From: Megamerina dolium | Lineage: Eukaryota > Arthropoda > Insecta > Diptera > Megamerinidae | DNA: 64,000 nt | Direction of reading: 5' to 3' | Assembly (NCBI GenBank): GCA_963854835.1 | Contig: OY978526.1 | Location: 89,683,846 to 89,747,845, forward strand | Shown here: positions 34,810 through 47,580 of the stretch, in pieces | Layout of the letters: each line of letters starts with the position of its first letter | Position numbering within the stretch: position 1 is the stretch's first letter | Notes under the pieces: generated by a model | Database searches by the model: none | What the model was told of the DNA's origin: nothing | The model's input: the letters and a program-made list of their open reading frames with translations, nothing else | Made by a program: the position numbers and the translations under genes

Positions 34810-35796
34810 TTATTTTAACTTATTTTTATTTCTTACTATATATTCTAATATATATACGACTATATATTATAGTATAATATTATTCTACATATGTCAAAAC
34901 AATACACATACATATTCACTTAATAGACCGCTTCGTAAACATTGGAATATTTACGTTTACGCCACAAAAATGCATTTCAACTCTGAGCGTTTATATTTAT
35001 AAACGAGTACGTGTAACAGAGACTTCCACATACATTTGAGCATTACATTTACAATATAACGACGACTTCTACATACATCCACTATTTCTACAATACTACT
35101 TTCATTATTACTACTCGTATTATTTGAAGAATAATAAATAGCACAAATACATACAACTTATATACTCTTATTCCTTCACATTGATTATGCAACTGTGGCA
35201 AATAGCTTAAGTGTCACAACAATAAAAGCATTGTGGATTCTACATATATTATTGCCGACTTTACTTCATTTTGATATACATATACATACATGCATTTAAG
35301 TATATATAAAAAACATAAGATGCTACAACAAAAAATGTGCACACATTGCATTGCATGTCTGGCTAACATACGTACATGTACAGTATGTACGAATTGTGAC
35401 AGTGTTGAGTTAAAAAACAAATTTAAACCAAAGTCAACTTAAAATACAATTTCCTTACAAAGCGAAAAAAAGGCATATTAAAATTATACCCAAAACCCAT
35501 ACGGACAAAGGATTCCAGTTACAATTACAACTCATAAAATACATACTACAGGATATATGTAACTATTTGACTCAATGATATTCCAGATCTGAGATCAGTT
35601 ACTGCTGGATGCGAAGAATAAAATACTCTAGACATGTGCATCGTATAATAAAATGAATAAATACGAGGAAGCATTATTCAGTGGGCGAATAGAACAACAA
35701 AACAAAAACCGTAACAATGGCATCTTCATGCATTGTAAAATACCTACATACATACAGACATATGTATGTAAATGTATTTATTGTTATTCCTTGCTG

Positions 35797-36297
35797 ATGG
35801 CAACCTTTTTATATATATTTTTTTTCTTCATATTCTTACTGGTTGGCATTGTTGATGCTACTGAAGATAGTAGGTAGTGAGTGACCCAATTACATAGCAA
35901 AAACATTAAATGCAAAAATCAACAACAACAACAACAACAACGGCGAGAATATAGTAAAGCGAAAAAATGTATATTCATTCAAAATGTTTATCAACATGTA
36001 TGTAGTAGTAGCAGTAGTAAATAGTGTGTGTGCATAGTAAATACAATTATAATAGCACTCAGGATATATGTAATAATTGTAGAAAAAAAAAAAAGAATGT
36101 TAATGGAATTAATTTCGGAAATATATCGAATTTTACATATTATACAATGTGACAGACAAACAAATATCGTTCGAAAAATCATATATTTTATGAGCAGTAT
36201 GGCGAGTCTTCTTTCATCAAATAATATGAGCAATATTCAAAAAAATTTCAAAAATCATCGTTTTCCAATTTCCAATCGCCAACATATAACTCAGTAA
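35797..36297 (+). other. Candidate two-exon start of a small secreted protein
   Basis: An ATG at 35797 opens MATFLYIFFFFIFLLVGIVD followed by ATEDS, a textbook signal peptide with a plausible cleavage after VDA. The frame runs into TAG|GTAGTG at 35873/35874. A CAG|G acceptor at 36062/36063 restores the same frame (phase 2) and continues open for about 78 codons to a strong donor GTAAGT near 36297. Against it: the acceptor lacks a pyrimidine tract, the second piece has no recognisable domain, and no third exon was found. Confidence 0.2.
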
Positions 36298-36299
36298 GT

Positions 36300-36459
36300 T
36301 TTAATCCCATCGACGCAAACAAAATATTGTCAATAAGAGCAAAAAAAAACAACACTCAAATGATATACAAATTATGTTATTTCAATCAACAATTTTTAAG
36401 TTTCTCACCAGTAACTAAAAATTTCTCCAAAAATACGTTTTTCAATATATATGACCTGA
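36300..36459. other. Short AT-rich spacer
   Basis: Nothing recognised. Confidence 0.5.
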
Positions 36460-37340
36460 CATATCCATGGCGGCAGTAGTTTGAAAAAATTACTTTGGTG
36501 AAAAGTGGCAACCTTATAAAACATACGATTTAAGTTTCAAGGCGCCACGTTGTTTAGTATATTTTTTTTTTTTGGAGCCATCGAAAGTTAACGACCTCAG
36601 TGAATTTGTAAACATGGAAAAAATTGGTCACCGTTATGTAATTCAATACTTTCATTTGAATGGTTTCAGACCAACGAATATTACAGTCGAACTCTACATT
36701 CTACTCTGGGGGAGTATTCTCCTTCGTTTACGACCATAAAATATTAGGTGGCGGAGTTTAAACGAGGTCGTGTACGAACTGTCAAGACGAATACCGAGTG
36801 GTCAACCAATTGATGTGACCACGCCAGAAACGGTTAAGAAAATCCACAAAATGATATTGAATGATCGTCGGCTGAAGGTGCGTGAGCTAGGTGAAATTAC
36901 AGGTAGCATTTCAAAAAGTGCTATACATCGTATGTTGATCGAAAATTTGGAGATGAAAAAGCTGTGTGCAAGCTGGGTGCCGCGTTTGTTCACAACAGAA
37001 CAAGAACACCAGTTCACACATCCGCTACTGCGATGGCCAAAAACAATGAATTTCTTCAGCACGCACCTTATTTGCCAGATTTAGCTCCTTCGGATTGTTT
37101 TCTATTTTCCAATTTGAAAAAATGGCTTGGTGGTAGAAGATTTGCAAACAATGAAGAGGTGGAGTCTGCGGTAGATGGCTATTTTAATGAGCTAGAGAGT
37201 TCATGTTCTAAACAGGGTATCGAAGCTATAGAATATCGCTGGGAAAAGCTAAAAGGAGGTTATGTTGAGAAATAAAGAAAGTTTTTCCCAAATTTGTTGT
37301 GTTTTCTTTATTAGGTCGGGTAGTTCTGGGACCGCCCTCG
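36460..37340 (+). mobile_element. Internally deleted mariner (26681-27925 family)
   Basis: The leader, MEKIGHRYVIQYFHL and the helix-turn-helix region match the 26.7 kb copy. Then GAACAAGAAC jumps to ACCAGTTCACACATCC, removing about 350 bp that includes the first catalytic Asp and the HQDN box. The C-terminal part DLAPSDCFLFSNLKKW is open to the stop near 37275. The right end GACCGCCCTCG is followed by TA (37341-37342). The left terminal repeat is not recognisable. Confidence 0.88.
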
Positions 37341-37342
37341 TA

Positions 37343-39115
37343 CCTTGTATTTCAGTGAACCAAAATCAATTTTTTTAAACACATTATTCGTATGTACGTG
37401 CAAACAATGAAAATTTTGTAAACTATTGATAATTTTCTTATATATCAAAACTTTTTATATATTTAAGCACAATGTTAGCTTGAGTTTTCCACATGGAGAC
37501 ATTATAATATCACTTAAATGGAGTTGCCAATTTCTCACCAAACTCAAACAAACTCATCTAAAATGGATTATGGCATTTTGACGTTCATTTTATTTGGCAT
37601 CTGACACAGCAACTAGCTGTAAGGTAACTTGTGAGTAATTTAAGTTTCTCACGAGATATAAGACAGTCAAATTTGTCTGCATTATTGTAAAATTCCTATT
37701 ACAGACAAGCAGAATATTGTAAAAACTAATTATAATGTAGTTAACAATTATATTGAAATTTGAAGTATATTTTAGTTGGCTTCAGCGAAGATCTAAAATT
37801 CATGTGGTACTAAAACACCCCAGTAATGTTAGTGCTAATATTAAAGTACAAGACCCCTTTTAAATGAAATTTCTGGCACAGTATTTTTTATAATATTATC
37901 ATGTATTAAAGTTTTTCAGCCATGAAGTCTAATAGCTAGTGCTAGCATATTTATTATGATAAAAATTCCCCTTTGGTAATATTAATATAAGCATTAATGT
38001 ATTTGAATACCCAGTCGTAGTATTGGTATTGCAATGGTATGGTTATACGTTGATATAAATTTCAACTTGAGACGAAGCACGTATGTGTATGCACTATCAA
38101 AGGTAGATAACCATAAGAATAAAAGAAGCAATAGTTGTTTGTATTACGGAATAATAAATGAAATACACATACATGAGTAGCAATGAACGTATGAGCAATG
38201 TGAAAAATAAGGATATAGCAGAATATAAGAGCAACAAGAACATTAGCAATACCAATACCACCGAAACCGAACCACAACAACAACAACAAATATAATTCAC
38301 AATAGTGAGTAGTACTTTAGCATCGTTGCATTATTTAAATTACGTACTCATCCGCGTCCGGTTTTGCAGCTATTGTTTCGACCACAATCTTACTTGCAAC
38401 AGTAATTGCAATAAGAATTCCTTTCATAAAAATCACATTTTTTACACTTTTTCCATTATATGTAGACGTTGTTACAGTTCTTGCGGCTACAGTCATTACG
38501 ATTCTTCAATTCGTTTAACGACCAAAACGCTATTCATCGATTTATTCACTTATGTCCATAGTCTTTCCTTCGTCCTAGCACATTGTTTCATTTTTGTTGA
38601 ACTTTGTATTATTATATGTTGTTGTTGTTGTTGTATTTTACTTAACACTCAACCTTTATTGTCTGATATAGTTGTAGACATTGTTGTCTGTTATTCCTGT
38701 AGAAGTTAATTTTATTTTTACGACTATTCAATGGCAGTTTGTTCGAGTCAATAAAAAAAAATCGATTGATTTTTGCCCATTTTGAAGAACGTATTAAAGA
38801 TATTTAATGGAATTAAATGTTTAATGATTACTTAATTTTATAGAATCTTTGTATATCTTTAAGAATTGGTTTTCCCATCTTTGTTAGTACATAAAACTGA
38901 TCCTCAGCGATGTTCTATAACTGAGTTGTATAACCTGGGCTCATCAAAGTTATTATAAAATGCGACAACTAATTGGCGGATAGTTTAAATTTAATTGGTC
39001 AGCTTTAATACTGTATACTAAAGTCATTGGAAAATTTGCTGGATATTTCTCAATTTGATTACTGAACTAGTCTTGAACTAGTCTTGAACTAGTCTATATA
39101 GTGTTATATATAGTA
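37343..39115. other. Gene-free AT-rich DNA
   Basis: TTG runs near 38620-38635 and CAA near 38275-38288 create Cys-rich or Gln-rich spurious ORFs of up to 134 codons. GAACTAGTCTT is repeated three times at 39064-39095. No gene. Confidence 0.5.
39064..39095. repeat. 11 bp tandem repeat GAACTAGTCTT, three units
   Basis: It lies about 20 bp outside the left end of the transposon at 39116. Confidence 0.85.
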
Positions 39116-40175
39116 TCCCTGGTGAAGTCATAAATATTGGTACAGAACTAAACGCATTCATTACAAATGCAATATTGGTCGCATCCATTTCACCTTGACT
39201 GAGGTTTGACAGTTAACATTTACCACGTAAAAAGTTTTTCCCATCAATTGTTTACAATCATGGAATGAGGCGACATCGAAAGTCGTATTATTTGTGTTGG
39301 CCTACTGAAATTCAATATGGGAAAAAGCGATATCTTTCGGACGTTGCGACCGCTTGAAATCACTCCCAATTTTGTGTATCGTGCTGTGAAGTTATTTGAG
39401 GATACTAGTGGAGTACGAGACCGTCAAAGATCCGGCCGTCTGCGCATTGTGAGAACTCGAGAAGGGATCAAAGCCGTGAAGAAACAAATTGACCAAAAAT
39501 CATTGCGAAAACAGAAAATCTTGTCGCGGGAAATGCAAATTTCTCAAAAATTACCATGACCATGAAGATTTTGAACTCAGCGCGTACAAGTGGCACGTAC
39601 GCAAGCGAAAATCAAAAGCGTTACGCAGCCGGTACGCTCACAGACAAAGTCTGTTTACTGACGAGAAAATCTTCACCGTAGAAGAATCTTTCAATAAACA
39701 GAACGATCGTGTGTACGCTCGGTCATTCAGAGAAGTATCCCAACTCATCCCGAGGATCCAAAGAGGCCTCTGCTCCAGCTCACAAGGCAAAACAACATTC
39801 CGGACTTCACATCAACGGATGATTGGCTTGTAGCTGGTAATCCAGACCTCAACCCATTGGATTACAAGTTGTGCTACGTATTAGAGGGCATGGCTTGCTC
39901 TACTCGACACCCAAATATTGAGTCGTTGAAGCGAGCCCTTGTCTGTGCAGTGGACAATTTCCCCATGCATGAAATGCGTCTCGCAATCGATGAATGGCCA
40001 GCTCGTCTCAAGTCGTGCTGGAAGGCAAATGGAATTCATTTCGAATAAGTTGTTCTAAGATTTGTAGCCATAGAATTACCCAATAAAAAGAAAAAAAAAA
40101 TTTTTTTTTAATATTAATTCGATTTCATTTGGCATCGATTTTTCTGGGTACCAATATTAATGACTTGACTAGGTG
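39116..40175 (+). mobile_element. Deleted maT-like (DD37D-type) transposon
   Basis: Inverted ends AAGTCATAAATATTGGTAC (39125) and GTACCAATATTAATGACTT (40148). The interior has MGKSDIFRTLRPLEITPNFV, then SLFTDEKIFTVEESFNKQND and RIQRG. The frame then jumps to APAHKAK- and NPDLNPLDYKL-type sequence and a C-terminal EGMACSTRHPNIESLKRAL. The stretch with the middle catalytic region is missing and frames are broken. The family assignment (Asp-37-Asp spacing) rests on general knowledge. Confidence 0.8.
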
Positions 40176-41889
40176 CAATAGCAACTTCTTGAAGGTCTTA
40201 ATTAAAATTGCTTCAGATTATATTAAAGAATAGAGTTATTTCATGAACTATAAGCTTTTTACTATCATCAGCGTTCCACAAAATTTTCAATCAGTCAGTA
40301 CATCGTTATTTTACAAGTTATCGTTATTTTTCAATGATGTATTAATTTCATGAGCTACCTGTTTAAATCAATTTCCATGGAATTTTATTATGCTCTAGAT
40401 TTTAATATATTTTATTACTATAGGAAATGAACTATGGATGTGGATAAAATTCAGAATATTTTATAGTATTATGAAAATTTTCACATTTCAGTACATCTCA
40501 GTAAAAAAGCCTTTTGAAAAATGTTGTGCTTGAACGTCTATATGTAATTTGATAGCATAGTTTAATATTATATTTAGCATACTAAAAATATCAATATGAA
40601 ATTTCCGTAGCACAGATTATATCTCATCGCAGACTTGCTTCTAGTTTTGTTTATGGTAAAAATGCACTGCTCTCGATTTAGAAAATCTATTGTTTGAATA
40701 AACTCAACCAAACTCAAAGTGAAGCATCTCTTTAACTTGCTTTATAAATTTTAATTGAATTTAATAAAAATGCGTAGAATATTTGTGTACACATACTTAT
40801 ATCAAGTCAATTGTAGTATATAGTACGAATACGTATGAATGTTTGTGCAATGGCACCATTCGTTCATTCATTCATTTATTCATTTTTCAATCGCAGTAAA
40901 AATAACTATAACAACATCAACAACAACAATAATATCATATGTATACTTGTAAGTAGTTGCAAATGAGTTTTGCATGTTAAACGAACTTGAAAACATGCAC
41001 ACACACACACATACACACATACACACACAGAAAACACATTCCCAATTCACACACAATTTATCCCCATTCACGAATAAGAGAAGCTATGAAATAAAATTCA
41101 AGTAAAAGTGTCTATATATGGTACATATACTATCTATGTATTTTTGCTTTTTTTAATATTGTCATTCAAAAGCGATTCTACTCTTAACACTTCAATACCC
41201 ATTGCGCGCCATCAGGTACTGTTCTGCATTCAATTTCCATTGACATTCGTTCTGACTCAGTTATAGTGTATTGCTTCCTTGTAATTTGTATTTTTTCTTT
41301 TTTCTTTATTTTTACTTATTATTTCATTCAACGGTTCTACTGCAAAATGTCAGAAAATTGTCAATAGTATGTAGTCGTATATGTGTGAATTTGTCTGAGC
41401 ATTTTGTTATTATTTTTATTTTTGGTGTATTTTTCCCCCATTTTAATCTGTACAATAGATTTTCTAACTGAGGAAAGAATAGTTATTAAATTTTTTATCT
41501 ATTCCACTATTTTTTTTTTTTTTTCAAAATTCAATCTCAACAAGAACGACTGTCAAACGCAACCAAGTACGTTCGATATGTGAACAAATGATTCAATGAA
41601 ATTTTGATTTCATTTATGATACGTGTTGCGTATGCATTTGATACTGATTTTTCTCTATGTATGACTAACACTATCTACTATTACGTCGACAACTCGTATC
41701 ACTTGAATACCTATACCAAAGTAGTAAATGCGTTTTATGAAATCTATGCTAAGAGTATGTATTACCCTGTAGGTACAATAAGATGATTGAATTATGAAAA
41801 AATGCTGTGACATTGATTCTTAGTATGTATACATTAAGTAATTATCACAGCTGTCATTCTAATTAGAAGAAAACTATTTACTAAATTGC
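40176..41889. other. Gene-free AT-rich DNA
   Basis: CA tract at 40998-41030 and poly-T at 41510-41525. No gene. Confidence 0.5.
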
Positions 41890-42435
41890 TGTCATATGAT
41901 GCGGCTTTGACTTGTGACATTACTATATAGCCGATCGTCGAGAATAGTATTCATTATCGGTACTAATGATTTCTTTTTCACACATCTGACTTTATATTGT
42001 ATTTCTCGGCCACCAGTTTGGAGCCAAATGGGACTGAAGTAGCTTCGGCTACGAGATCTTACCAAAAGTCTTAAATTTTGGTACCACGGGTGATCAGACT
42101 GACATCCCTCCCTTCGGAGAGGTTTTCGTGGTGGTTGTGGTAACCCAAAGAACACGCGGGTTGAGTATTCCACGTCAAAATGCGTGGGTTACTCGATGTG
42201 GAGTGGCATTACAACCAGGGTGCTGACACCTTAGATCAGATGAGGTTTTAGGTAGGCCTCGATCCCCACCAAGTAGGGTAGTACGTCCATTCAACGTGCC
42301 CCAATTGGTACCGTAGGAACCTGAAGGTTGCCTTCTGATTTTCCAATCCTGCGGGGCGCTCATCAACACTTCAATTTGATACATTACGCTTTGTGCGTCG
42401 TGAGATAAGGCCATACTGGCAGGTGCTCACGATAA
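41890..42435 (-). other. Unclassified GC-richer island, probably retroelement-derived
   Basis: The stretch is clearly less AT-rich than its flanks and has two adjacent minus-strand open frames (42414-42175 and 42173-41892) separated by a TGA. The peptide has CQHPGCNATPHRVTH and EYSTRVFFGLPQPPRKP. Words such as AACCCACGCATTTTGACGTG suggest the leader or gag part of a retrotransposon, but no domain is certain. It lies just downstream of the LINE end at 42660 on the same strand. Confidence 0.35.
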
Positions 42436-42659
42436 GCACTGCTAAATCGTTTAACATTTGAAATATTACAATTACTTAAATTAATGCATTTACTTTTGAA
42501 ATTTATTTCCTTCATAATTTTCCCAATACATCATATTACTTATACTGGCTATTCAATGTACTGCGACCTCAAAGATCTTTTGTGCGCCTATTGCCCAACT
42601 AAAACAACAACAATCTTATATTTGCTGTAGGCTTGATTTTACCTATATGGTTTGGAGTC

Positions 42660-43430
42660 AAGATTCCATTACATAGGTAACCATAGTCTACATCTCGCCA
42701 CCGCTGGGAAATTGTATAGAATATATTCCGATATTTCCTGCTCCTCATGACAGAGTCGACAGGTATCGTTTTCTACCACACCTACTTTCTTCGTATGGTA
42801 ATTGAGTCTACAGTATCCTCTGAGAAGCTCTGTGTAGAGTTTAATGTCATCTCTGCTAAGGTTAAGGACAACATCCACCCTAGCATGTGCGGGATCAATA
42901 AGTTCCTTCGACTGTCGCAAGCTCGTATGGGCTCTCCAGTAGTTGAGTAGATCCCATTTCTCCGTTTCACATATAAAGTTTTTTATGAAACTTTTTATAA
43001 CCCCGCAAAAAGGCTCTGATCCAATGAAAGGAGTGCTTGCGTCTTCCTTTGCAAGGCAGTCAGCCATTTCGTTTCCCTCGTGGTCCTCATGTTCCGGTAT
43101 CCACATGAGGACGACAGGATTCTTTGCAGCCAGGGCATTTAAAAGTTTAAAACATTCTCAAACCAGCCGCGATTGAAACGATAATTTTTCCAGGGACTTT
43201 CGAGTCGCCTGGCTGTCCGAGAGAATGCATATTTTGGTACCACAGGTGTGCCCCTACGTACGTATTCTCTCGCACATACCTCTAAGGCATAGACATCCGC
43301 CTGAAATATGGAAGCTGTTTTTCCCATTTCAATTGCTCTCCGAAATCTTAATTCAAAAATGTCCGCCCCCGAACTGCCATCTTCCATCTTAGACCCATCA
43401 GTGTACCACAACTGTGAGTACCCTTGCTAC
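42660..43430 (-). mobile_element. RNase H-type LINE, 3' coding end
   Basis: Minus-strand RNase H begins WYTDGSKMEDGSSG. The usual FQAE box is FQADVYAL, a frameshift hits the DSQA box, and the frame resumes as LMWIPEHEDHEGNEMADCLA. The tail domain follows (LLRGYCRLNYHTKKVGV, CRLCHEEQEISEYILYNFPA). In the Cys/His knuckle the His is Tyr and the last Cys is lost. It is a 5'-truncated, inactive copy. Confidence 0.85.
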
Positions 43431-43614
43431 TCCTCCCAGCCGAACGGTCGTTGCTGACCACTTCAAAGTGCTTTGAGAAGACTAGCTTTCTATCCATCTT
43501 GTCGAATACCACAAGACATAAACACATCAGATAAGAATACATTAAATAATCCATTGTAAAAGTTTTAACATGTAATCCGCAATAAATGATGGATACATTA
43601 TCTTTTGCCAAGTA

Positions 43615-43978
43615 AAAATAAATAAATATGTGACACTTAAAGCCCCAAAGGGCTCTTTGGACGACCTTCTCTTTCATTACTGTTGTGCGTCTTAAATTTT
43701 GGGCAGTATTAGAATGGACCTACTTATTTTAGCTGCTTCCGAACGGCAGAACTTTTTGCGACATCACTTTTTCTGAGCTTTGTCACAGAGTTCTTTTAGA
43801 AGCTTTTTCATGTGCAAATTGTTACTGCCGGAAGAATTGCCAATTGTTTGCCAACAGGTGGGTACCGTTCCAAAGAAAAATCTTTTCGATATTAAATTTG
43901 TTATGCTTCAGGCGGGGATTGAACCCACAAACTACAAATCAGAAGGCCAACCACTTCCACTGAGCTACGCCACCCATA
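43615..43978 (-). mobile_element. Full-length tRNA-derived SINE
   Basis: The tRNA-like head lies at 43978 to about 43905 on the minus strand: GGGTGGCGTAGCTCAGTGG (A box; plus 43957-43967), then GGGTTCAATCCCC (B box). The body matches the 16.8 kb copy throughout, and the tail ends in ATTT units at 43615-43628. CTTTTGCCAAGTA at 43602-43614 and 43979-43991 is a perfect 13 bp target duplication. Confidence 0.88.
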
Positions 43979-43991
43979 CTTTTGCCAAGTA

Positions 43992-46404
43992 GTCATATTT
44001 ATAATGTCTGCTGATGTGAATCTATATTTGTTTTTATGATTTTTTTTTTCTCTTTCTTTTTACATTGACAATCTACTCGTACATAGTAGTTTATGTTATG
44101 TACAGCTGTTACAACTACTTTCACTGTTATTGTCATTGTCAGAGTTGAACACATGGAAAATAAACTAAATATTTATTTTGTAGAAATCTGTATGTATATA
44201 ACACATGCACTTCTTATACTCATACGATATTATGAAAACATTGTTCTGTCATAAAAATATGGGTACTTTCTTAATAGTATAGTTTAATGTGAATATGTAT
44301 ATGTAATATATATAAATATATAGCCTATAGACATATTTAATGTGATAAAAATTATAATGAACTCAAGATATATATGTGGTGGCGATATTTTATTACATTA
44401 CACTGAATTGTTACACAATACATTATATTAAAAGTAAGCCGTGAAAGTGTAATATGAAATTTTATAGACTTCAATCCCTTCCAATTACATATAAGAAAAT
44501 TTCAAGTTGGCATATTTTTTGTGCCATTGCACACCTCAGAGGGAGTTGCTACATGTATGAGGCAAAATTCAAAACCACAATTTTATTTCCAATTTTGTTA
44601 AACACAGTCAAGAGAAATATTTCAAATTGAAATTATTTGGAAATTGTCATTGACATTAAAACTAAACTACGGTGTGGTCAACTTGTAGCAAAATTATGTA
44701 GATTTTCTTCGAAATACTAAAATAATAAAATTTTTCAAATTGTATGTGGTTTGATAAGTTATAACTTTAAATATGTTACTATATCAGTATGTAGGTACTA
44801 CATTATATTATACTACTAGTATACTACAGCATATACTCGTATGCTCCTTAAATTAAAATTCAATTGTCAAAATGCATACAATTACTCGTTCAGATATACA
44901 TCGACAATGATGATGATGTGTGAGTATGTAAGTAGGAGTTTAATGGTTCATGCTTATTGTACTTCTCTACATTTACGTATAGAATGTGCATTATGTGTAG
45001 AAGAATGAAACTTAAACATTTTAACTGTATACACATATATACAATATGATGCAGCAACATGTGTACTAAAGAGCAGCGAGAATATATTCGATTTTCGAAT
45101 GATTTTCATTACTCTCAAAACATGTACAATATTTGCAAAGCATATCTAAATAGAATGGGAATGAGTGAGAGTAAAATATTAGGCAAATAGAATACTTCGC
45201 TCAATTCTTGTATAAGAAATATTCCATACATTCATTTTTTCTCTTCAAATAAACGAATATTTGAGAGTACTACGAGAGTTTGAGAGTACTATGAGTATGT
45301 TGTACGTTATAATTGTTGTTGCTTTTCATGACAGGCACTGATGATTTGTATTACTGGGTCTTGCCGCATCATATTGTCTTATCTACTGTATTTTTTGCAT
45401 ATATGTATTGTAATGTAACATTGAGAAGCCAAACGAATATTTTGGAGTACTCTCAAATGCTTTACTTCCATTTGCAAATGTTGAGATTTTACTCATTCTA
45501 TGAAAACGAAACATCATACACTCCATTCCATTCTATTTCTATTTCATTCATTCTAATACGTATTTGCTTAGAGAGAATGAATGAGAGATGCTATTCTAAT
45601 ATCAAAAGAGTGTTTTAGAGATGCAAACGAATACATTCCTGCAGCACTCTAATGGGTACTATACATACATTAAAAAAATGTTTTGCATAAGTGACAATTT
45701 GCTATAGATTTGGTAAATTGTTCTATATTCTATTTATTCTTCTGCAACTACCTACCATAAAATAACCATATATTCAGGGACACCCTCGCACGCACACACA
45801 CACACACCCATATACACCCATCAAACGAACAAATCTTATAAGAATTCACCAATGTAGATCATGTACTTATATTGTATTTTGTTACGTTCATTCTGTTGTA
45901 GCAAGTGCAATTGCATTTTATTGCTTTACATGCATGCATGATGCATATTTTGTTGCAGATTTTTTGGTTGACTGCTTTGTTTTTTTTTTTTTTTTTTTTT
46001 TTTTGTGGGGGCATATAAATTGCAAAATATGAATTTTTGAAAAAGGTAACAAAACAAAAAAGTTGATTCCGCAAAAATTGTCGATGTAGAAAAATTACAA
46101 ATTTTCGATTATACTGGATAGAAACTGAAAGAGAGAGGGAGAGAGCACGATTGAAATAGCAAAACAATAAAAAAGTATAAAAAAAACGCATTGAAAGAGA
46201 ATATTCAAATGTATAATACCGAATAAAATATATAATATATAATTGGATTAGCCAGAAGCAATTTTCAAAACGCAATTTGCTTTTTGTGAGACGAACTAAG
46301 ACGGAAGTAATCTTCATAGTAGACGAATTTGCCTGACTTTAGAAGCACTCAATATTAAACTAGAGAATAGTTGGTTGTTATTTATTCTCTTGTCCCATAC
46401 TATG
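43992..46404. other. Gene-free AT-rich DNA
   Basis: TATA-rich arrays, CA tract at 45789-45807 and poly-T at 45980-46004. The 152-codon minus-strand ORF at 45859-46317 spans the poly-A/T run (Lys8) and has no domain; I treat it as chance. Confidence 0.5.
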
Positions 46405-47580
46405 TACTGCATTGCAAACGGAACTCAGGCTCAGGAAATCTGGATGTTGGAAGTGTATTCAACAAGGACACAGTAGTATCCTTAGACATGTTGACCTATA
46501 GATATAGTTGACAACAGGACGGACTTTTGCCCTCGCAAGCTGGCTTTTGAGAGTGGCATTAAGACTGTATTTCCAAGTTGGAATGAGTGGAAGAAAAGTG
46601 GGATCCTGGCTGGTAGGGATACGCAAATTTTCTCTGATGATTCCAAAATGGACTCTGAAGTTGGAGGAGAAATCTACTCGGAGTCCTTAGACACATCAAC
46701 GTCCGTAAAACTCCCACCTTACTGTAGTGTGTTCCAGGCGGAAGTATACGCGATTCTGCAAGCATGCGAATTGCTCTAGCAAAGGAACATAACTGGAAAG
46801 GCAACAATTCTCTCCGACAGCCAGGCAGCTATAAAGGCGCTATCCGCATCAATTATTAGCTCAAAGCTGGTCGTGGCATGTAAATAAATAATAACCTAAC
46901 TAACGGCCAACCTCGAAATATCAGTTATCTGGGTTCCAGGACACAAGAAAATCGCAGGTAACGAAAATGCTGATGAGCTAGCCCGTAAAGGTTCATCCGC
47001 AGACAATGAACAAACAATCACCAACGCTGATGTGGGCATCCCCCTAGCCGAAGCCAAGGGGATTATTCAAAAATACTACCTAAACAAAGCGCAGCGGAAA
47101 TGGATAAGCACCACCTGGGCAATTTCAATAGCCACCTGACCAGACTACAATGAGAAGAAAACAAGGAGCCTTCTGAATAGATCTAGAGCCGGCATATACA
47201 AACTAATAGCAGTATGCACAGGCCATTGGGCCATTGGTACACATGCAGAGAAAATGGGTATTCCGCACAACGACCATTGCAGGCGCTGTAACGACATAGC
47301 TGCTGTGGAGACGGTGGATCATTTCTTGTGTAAATGTCCGGCCTTAGCCAGAAACCGATTAACATCCTTGGGTAGCCCTTTCTTTGAAAACCTAAGACAG
47401 TTATCTAAAATAGAGATCTCCCATATCCTACAATTTATAAACAACTCCAGCTGGTTGTAACATATCCTTTAACAAGCAGTAGGTCTTAGCGAGGTCTTTA
47501 TGGCTCAAAATGGCATTTTATTTGCTACTTGAGCGACCAGGGTTGCAGCCATTCTGCATACCTACCGTAGTTTTAGGAGT
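46405..47580 (+). mobile_element. RNase H-type LINE, 3' third
   Basis: Broken frames give FPSWNEWKKSGILAGRDTQI, then RNase H: IFSDDSKMDSEVGG (usual TDGSKM altered), YCSVFQAEVYAIL, ILSDSQAAIKAL and ISVIWVPGHKKIAGNENADE. The tail region has GIYKLIAVCTGHWAIGTHAE, the intact knuckle HCRRCNDIAAVETVDHFLCK and CPALARNRL, ending LQFINNSSWL-stop at 47460. Stops and shifts occur in between. This is the most complete RNase H/knuckle region of its type here. Confidence 0.9.

Larger units (their letters stand above)
33228..35796. other. Gene-free AT-rich DNA
   Basis: ACAGTT repeats at 34041-34065 and a CT tract at 34770-34799 followed by TATC units. No gene recognised. Confidence 0.5.

Noticed and set aside
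38305..38709. 134-codon Cys-rich ORF
   Set aside because: The Cys run comes from a TTG/TGT microsatellite and the rest is low-complexity. There are no splice or promoter signals.
45859..46317. 152-codon minus-strand ORF, the longest ORF outside the FReDs and LINE fragment
   Set aside because: It runs through a poly-A/T tract (eight Lys) and a CT-rich run, has no domain, no fitting promoter and skewed Phe/Tyr/Lys content as expected by chance in AT-rich DNA.
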